Source: Intrasporangium_A sp039812505
GTDB taxonomy: Bacteria; Actinomycetota; Actinomycetes; Actinomycetales; Dermatophilaceae
Direction: 5' to 3'
Assembly (NCBI RefSeq): GCF_039812505.1
Contig: NZ_JBDIAQ010000027.1
Span: forward strand, 1-32,894
DNA: 32,894 bases
Shown here: one piece after another, positions 30,047-32,894 of the stretch
How the letters are laid out: every line of letters starts with the position of its first letter
Numbering within the stretch: the first letter of the stretch is position 1
Notes under the pieces: model-generated
The model's database searches: none
Told to the model about the DNA's origin: nothing
Seen by the model: only the letters and a program-made list of their open reading frames with translations
Made by a program: the position numbers and the translations under genes

Positions 30047-30307
30047 ATGAGTGACTTCAACGAGTCTGGTGAGCTGAGGCAGGTCGAGCAGGACTACGTG
30101 GGCCGCGCGGCCGAGCGGGCGGAGCAGCTGCGAGAGCATCGCGAGGGCGAGCTCTCGGTGACCGTGCGCCACGGCGGCGGCAACACGGGGGCCAACAACG
30201 CGGCAGTGGACGACCACCTGACCCTCGGTGCCATGGAGGAGCAGCTGGCCGAGCTCCAGCGGGAGGCCGGTGGTGAGCACGGTCCGGACACCCAGCCGGG
30301 GCGGTAG
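30047..30307 (+). CDS. Small hydrophilic protein of unknown function (86 aa)
   Basis: ATG 30047 is preceded by AGGAG (30036-30040) at 6 bases and a second AGGAGGT slightly upstream; an overlapping GTG at 30044 is possible. The protein is rich in Glu, Gln, Arg and Gly, with a predicted helical start (RQVEQDYVGRAAERAEQLRE), a Gly/Asn segment (HGGGNTGANNAAV) and a second helix (LGAMEEQLAELQREAGG). There is no signal peptide or membrane span. It is transcribed against its neighbours between tig and clpP1. I do not recognise it; the heptad-like helices suggest a small oligomeric protein or regulator. Confidence 0.6.
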   Translation: MSDFNESGELRQVEQDYVGRAAERAEQLREHREGELSVTVRHGGGNTGANNAAVDDHLTLGAMEEQLAELQREAGGEHGPDTQPGR

Positions 30308-30371
30308 GCCCCGAGCGGATGATGAGGCCGCGCCGGGCGGCCGGGTGAGCACGACGGCTGCGCGCGCGAGC

Positions 30372-30403
30372 GGGGCCCGGCCGCCGCCCGCGCACCGGGC
30401 CCC
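30372..30403. terminator. GC-rich hairpin between tig and the small gene
   Basis: GGGGCCCGG (30372-30380) pairs exactly with CCGGGCCCC (30395-30403), loop 14. It stands between two converging reading frames (stops at 30307 and 30457) and can serve both. Confidence 0.6.
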
Positions 30404-30456
30404 CCGGGGTACGAACACCTCGGGAGGCCGGTGCGGGTGAGAGCGTCAGGAGCGGG

Positions 30457-31896
30457 TCAGACGTCGGCCTTCTCGTCGGCCTCGTCTGACTTCCCGACCG
30501 CGTCGGCGTCGGTGGCCACGGACGCGCTGGCCGGGCCGGCCTCGTCGGCGGTCGCCTCGACAGCCTCGACCTCGCCCACCTCGACGGCTTCGACCTCGAT
30601 CTCGTCCTTGTCGGACTCGTCCTCCTCGGTGCCGGGGACGGCGGCGTTGAGGTCGACGACGTTGCCTGCCGTGTCCTTGACCGCGACCTTCTCCAGCACC
30701 GTGGCCAGCGCCTTTCGCCGGGCGACCTCGGCGACCATAGCTGGGATCTGGCCCTCCTCGTCGATCGACTTGGCGAAGGCGTTCGGGTCCATGCCGTACT
30801 GCTGCGAGGACATCACCAGGAACTCGATGAGCTCCTGCTGACCGACCTCGACCTCCTGCTGCTCGGCGACCGCGTCCAGCAGCAGCTGGGTGCGCAGCGC
30901 CTTGCGGGTGCTCTCGTCGACCTCGGCCCGGTGCTCGTCGTCCTCGAGGCGACCCTCCTGCTCGAGGTGCGAGTGGATCTCGGCCTCGATGACGGCCTCG
31001 GGGACGGGCACCTCGACCCGGTCGAGGATGGCCTCGAGCAGCTTGTCGCGGGCGGCGACGCCCTGACCGAACTTCTTGTCGTTCTCCGCGCTGCGGGCGA
31101 TGTCGGCGCGCAGCTCGTCGAGGGTGTCGAACTCGGAGGCCAGCTGGGCGAACTCGTCGTCGAGCTCGGGCAGCTCGCGCTGCTTGACGGCCGTGACCGT
31201 CACGGTGCACTCGGCTTGCTTGCCCTCGTGCTCGCCACCGGCAAGCGGGGCGCTGAACTGCGTGGTCTCGTCGGCCGACAAGCCGACCAGCGCCTCGTCG
31301 AGACCGTCGAGCATGTTGCCGGAGCCGACCTCGTAGGAGACGCCCTTGACGGAGTCGATCTGCTCACCGTCGATGAGGGCCGACAGGTCGATGGAGACGA
31401 AGTCGCCGTCCTGGACGGCGCGTTCGACCGTGACGAGGGTGCCGAACCGGGCGCGCAGCGCGTCGAGACGCTCTTCGACGTCGGAGTCCTCGACCTTGAC
31501 CTCGTCGACGGTCAGCTCGATGCCGGAGAAGTCGGGCAGCTCGATCTCGGGGCGCTTGTCGACCTCGATCACGAACGAGAGGTCGTCGCCGTCGGCCATC
31601 GGGACCGTCAGGTCGCTGATCTCCGGCTGGCCGAGGGGGCGCACCGAATGCTCCTCGAGGGCCTGGCCGTAGAACTGCGGGAGCGCGTTGTTGACCGCCT
31701 CCTCGAGCACCGCTGCGCGACCGACGCGCTGCTCGATGATGCGTGCCGGGACCTTGCCCCTGCGGAAGCCCGGCACCTGGATCTGTTCGCCGATGTGCTT
31801 GAACGCCGCGTCGAGGCTCGGCTTGAGCTCCTCGAACGGGACCTCGACGGTCATCTTGACCCGGGTCGGGCTGAGGGTCTCGAGCGCACTCTTCAC
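30457..31896 (-). CDS. tig: Trigger factor (ribosome-associated chaperone, PPIase)
   Basis: 479 residues from GTG (31894-31896), with GGAG 8 bases ahead. The N-domain contains the ribosome-docking signature GFRRGKVP (43-50). A central FKBP-like PPIase domain (about 160-245) follows, with DGDFVSIDLSALIDGEQIDS and GSGNMLDGLDEALVGL. The helical C-domain ends near 430. The last 50 residues are a very acidic Glu/Asp/Ala tail (EAVEVGEVEAVEATADE), usual in actinobacteria. It binds nascent chains at the exit tunnel. Its place before clpP1P2 is the conserved protein quality-control arrangement. Confidence 0.97.
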   Translation of the reverse strand: MKSALETLSPTRVKMTVEVPFEELKPSLDAAFKHIGEQIQVPGFRRGKVPARIIEQRVGRAAVLEEAVNNALPQFYGQALEEHSVRPLGQPEISDLTVPMADGDDLSFVIEVDKRPEIELPDFSGIELTVDEVKVEDSDVEERLDALRARFGTLVTVERAVQDGDFVSIDLSALIDGEQIDSVKGVSYEVGSGNMLDGLDEALVGLSADETTQFSAPLAGGEHEGKQAECTVTVTAVKQRELPELDDEFAQLASEFDTLDELRADIARSAENDKKFGQGVAARDKLLEAILDRVEVPVPEAVIEAEIHSHLEQEGRLEDDEHRAEVDESTRKALRTQLLLDAVAEQQEVEVGQQELIEFLVMSSQQYGMDPNAFAKSIDEEGQIPAMVAEVARRKALATVLEKVAVKDTAGNVVDLNAAVPGTEEDESDKDEIEVEAVEVGEVEAVEATADEAGPASASVATDADAVGKSDEADEKADV

Positions 31897-32009
31897 TGCG
31901 GGTACTCCATGGCTGGGATCGCGGCCGGCAGCGGCCTGGGGGTTCGGGGTCGGCCACTCATGCTGAGCCACCGGCAACACGCCATGACGGCATGACGCAC
32001 CGACCGACA

Positions 32010-32039
32010 ATGCTAGCCGTCCACCGGTGGGATCGATAA
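32010..32039 (-). promoter_or_regulatory. Candidate promoter of tig
   Basis: Minus strand -35 TTATCG (32034-32039), 18-bp spacer, -10 TAGCAT (32010-32015), giving a leader of about 110 bases before the tig start. The -35 is weak. Confidence 0.4.
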
Positions 32040-32046
32040 ATGCGCC

Positions 32047-32052
32047 TATGCT
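32047..32052 (+). promoter_or_regulatory. -10 element placing transcription start at the ATG
   Basis: TATGCT ends 7 bases before the ATG at 32060 and there is no Shine-Dalgarno, so the message is predicted to be leaderless. Confidence 0.45.
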
Positions 32053-32059
32053 CGGCGCC

Positions 32060-32569
32060 ATGTCGGCCCTCCCCGCGTCCCTCGGCGACCGCCTCCGGAT
32101 GCTGCAGCTGCTGGCGGCGACGATCGCGGGCGGTGCCGCCCTCGTCGCGGTGGCCCGGGTGCTGGTGGACACCACCGCGCCATGGCCGGCGTGGTGGCAG
32201 CTCGCGCTCGTCGTGCTTGCGCTGCTCGCTGCCGCGCTGCTCATCCGCCAGGTCGGCTACGCGGTGCCGGCGCTGCCGCACGGCCTGCCGGACGAGAACG
32301 CGGCCGCCACCAGCGTTCGATACTTCAGCTCGACCACCGTCCTGCGCGCCGCCATCTGCGAGATGCCCGTCTTCGTCGCGCTGTTCGTCTCCATCCTGCC
32401 CCCGCGGACGTGGCTCCCGCTCGTGCTCGCGGTCCCGGGCGCCGCCGCGCTGTTCTGGATCCATGCCTGGCCCTCCGCGCGGACCGCCGCCGCCGTCGTG
32501 GAGGGGCTCGAGCGCGAGGGCGCCAGCAGCCACCTCGTGGAGGCGCTCGGCCTGCGCGGGGCCGGCTGA
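32060..32569 (+). CDS. Small membrane protein of unknown function
   Basis: 169 residues from ATG 32060. About four spans are visible (LLAATIAGGAALVAVARVL, WWQLALVVLALLAAALLI, MPVFVALFVSIL, WLPLVLAVPGAAALFWIH), with a hydrophilic tail EGASSHLVEALGLRGAG. I recognise no named domain. It is divergent from tig and predicted to be leaderless. The last 31 bases of the gene, with its stop, are repeated in tandem just downstream. Confidence 0.75.
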   Translation: MSALPASLGDRLRMLQLLAATIAGGAALVAVARVLVDTTAPWPAWWQLALVVLALLAAALLIRQVGYAVPALPHGLPDENAAATSVRYFSSTTVLRAAICEMPVFVALFVSILPPRTWLPLVLAVPGAAALFWIHAWPSARTAAAVVEGLEREGASSHLVEALGLRGAG

Positions 32570-32607
32570 GCGGGAGGCGCTCGGCCTGCGCGGGGCCGGC
32601 TGAGCGG
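32539..32607. repeat. 34-bp tandem duplication of the gene's 3' end
   Basis: The unit from GGAGGCGCTCGGCCTGCG to GGCTGAGCG occurs twice, at 32539 and 32573, exactly. The copy lies after the first stop codon and so does not alter the protein. The second copy runs into a hairpin. Confidence 0.9.
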
Positions 32608-32625
32608 CATACGGGATGCCGCTCA
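32601..32625. terminator. Hairpin after the small membrane protein gene
   Basis: TGAGCGGCAT, loop ACGGG, ATGCCGCTCA: a perfect 10-bp stem. It again contains the GCGGCAT motif found in other hairpins of the window. Confidence 0.6.
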
Positions 32626-32651
32626 CCGAGCCTACGCGGCGACCGTGCGGT

Positions 32652-32745
32652 TCAGCTCGTGCTCCCTCCCGAACGCCAGTACCCCCCGGCCCGCCGGTCC
32701 AGGAAGCCCTCGTCGACGAGGTGGCGCGCAGCACGGCGTCGCGAT
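32652..32745 (-). pseudogene. Possible C-terminal remnant of a DUF2087-type gene
   Basis: A minus-strand frame ending at TGA (32652-32654) encodes RHLVDEGFLDRRAGGYWR followed by SGGSTS, which resembles the C-terminus of DUF2087 proteins. No complete upstream frame exists: a different frame (MDRPEPADAPMDRD, from about 32780) overlaps it and tRNA-Gly begins at 32819. It is probably a degraded fragment next to a tRNA gene. Similarity is judged by eye over about 20 residues. Confidence 0.4.
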
Positions 32746-32818
32746 CCATCGGGGCATCGGCGGGTTCGGGTCGGTCCATGCCCTCCACGGTAGGCAGCGA
32801 CAGCCGGGGCGGGGTCGG

Positions 32819-32889
32819 AGCGGGCGACGAGAATCGAACTCGCGTAGCCAGTTTGGAAGACTGGGGCTCTACCATTGAGCTACGCCCGC
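32819..32889 (-). tRNA. tRNA-Gly (anticodon TCC)
   Basis: 71 nucleotides. The acceptor stem GCGGGCG pairs with CGCCCGC, with T as discriminator. The D-arm is GCTC/GAGC. The anticodon stem CCAGT/ACTGG encloses the loop CTTCCAA with anticodon TCC. The T-arm GCGAG/CTCGT encloses TTCGATT. CCA is not encoded. It reads GGA (and possibly GGG) glycine codons. Confidence 0.95.
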
Positions 32890-32894
32890 GCGGC

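Noticed and set aside
30308..30456. Small gene downstream of the 86-residue protein
   Set aside because: Only GC-rich hairpin sequence and short shadow frames.

Overview
High-GC (roughly 70-75 %) chromosomal DNA of an actinomycete. Supporting marks are GTG/TTG starts, GTGA stop/start overlaps, an RNase E with long Ala/Pro/Glu-rich tails, paired clpP1/clpP2 with tig, and a short cysteine-rich leader peptide of a type known from Actinobacteria. An over-used 9-mer (GCGGCATAC) and the gene content would fit a Micrococcales/Intrasporangiaceae-like genome, but that placement is an inference. Most of the window is core chromosome, with several small accessory or decaying patches.

Layout. (1) 1-1216: the tail of a probable glutamate 5-kinase, then a SAM-I riboswitch, a 27-codon Cys-containing leader peptide and an OsmC-family gene, closed by a strong hairpin. 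(2) 1267-7289, minus strand: a LytS-type sensor kinase, a LytTR response regulator, a small membrane protein with a sodium:solute symporter, then a DUF485 protein with an ActP-like acetate symporter. This looks like a monocarboxylate sensing and uptake module. (3) 7311-13944, minus strand: the conserved block DUF2344 gene, rne, rplU, rpmA, obg. An acyltransferase lies upstream, where a radical-SAM gene is usually found. (4) 14731-17707: a 5' remnant of an acetyl-CoA hydrolase/CoA-transferase gene, then valS.

(5) 17708-20213 is an accessory islet of different composition. It holds a RelA/SpoT-fold nucleotidyltransferase-like protein followed by a protein with a C-terminal HD alarmone-hydrolase domain. 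The order and pairing resemble a toxSAS toxin/antitoxin system, and this is the best candidate here for an undescribed system. (6) 20311-24493: a five-gene DUF4129 / membrane protein / MoxR / DUF58 / membrane protein operon, convergent with a C39-peptidase-like gene.

(7) 25158-31896, minus strand: the tig, clpP1, clpP2, clpX protein quality-control locus. It is interrupted by a DUF559 (AbiEi-like plus endonuclease-like) gene bracketed by 51-52-bp tandem palindromic repeats, and by a frameshifted secreted-protein gene. Candidate ClgR-type dyads lie upstream of clpX and clpP1. (8) 32060-32889: a small membrane protein with a duplicated 3' end, a gene remnant, and tRNA-Gly(TCC).
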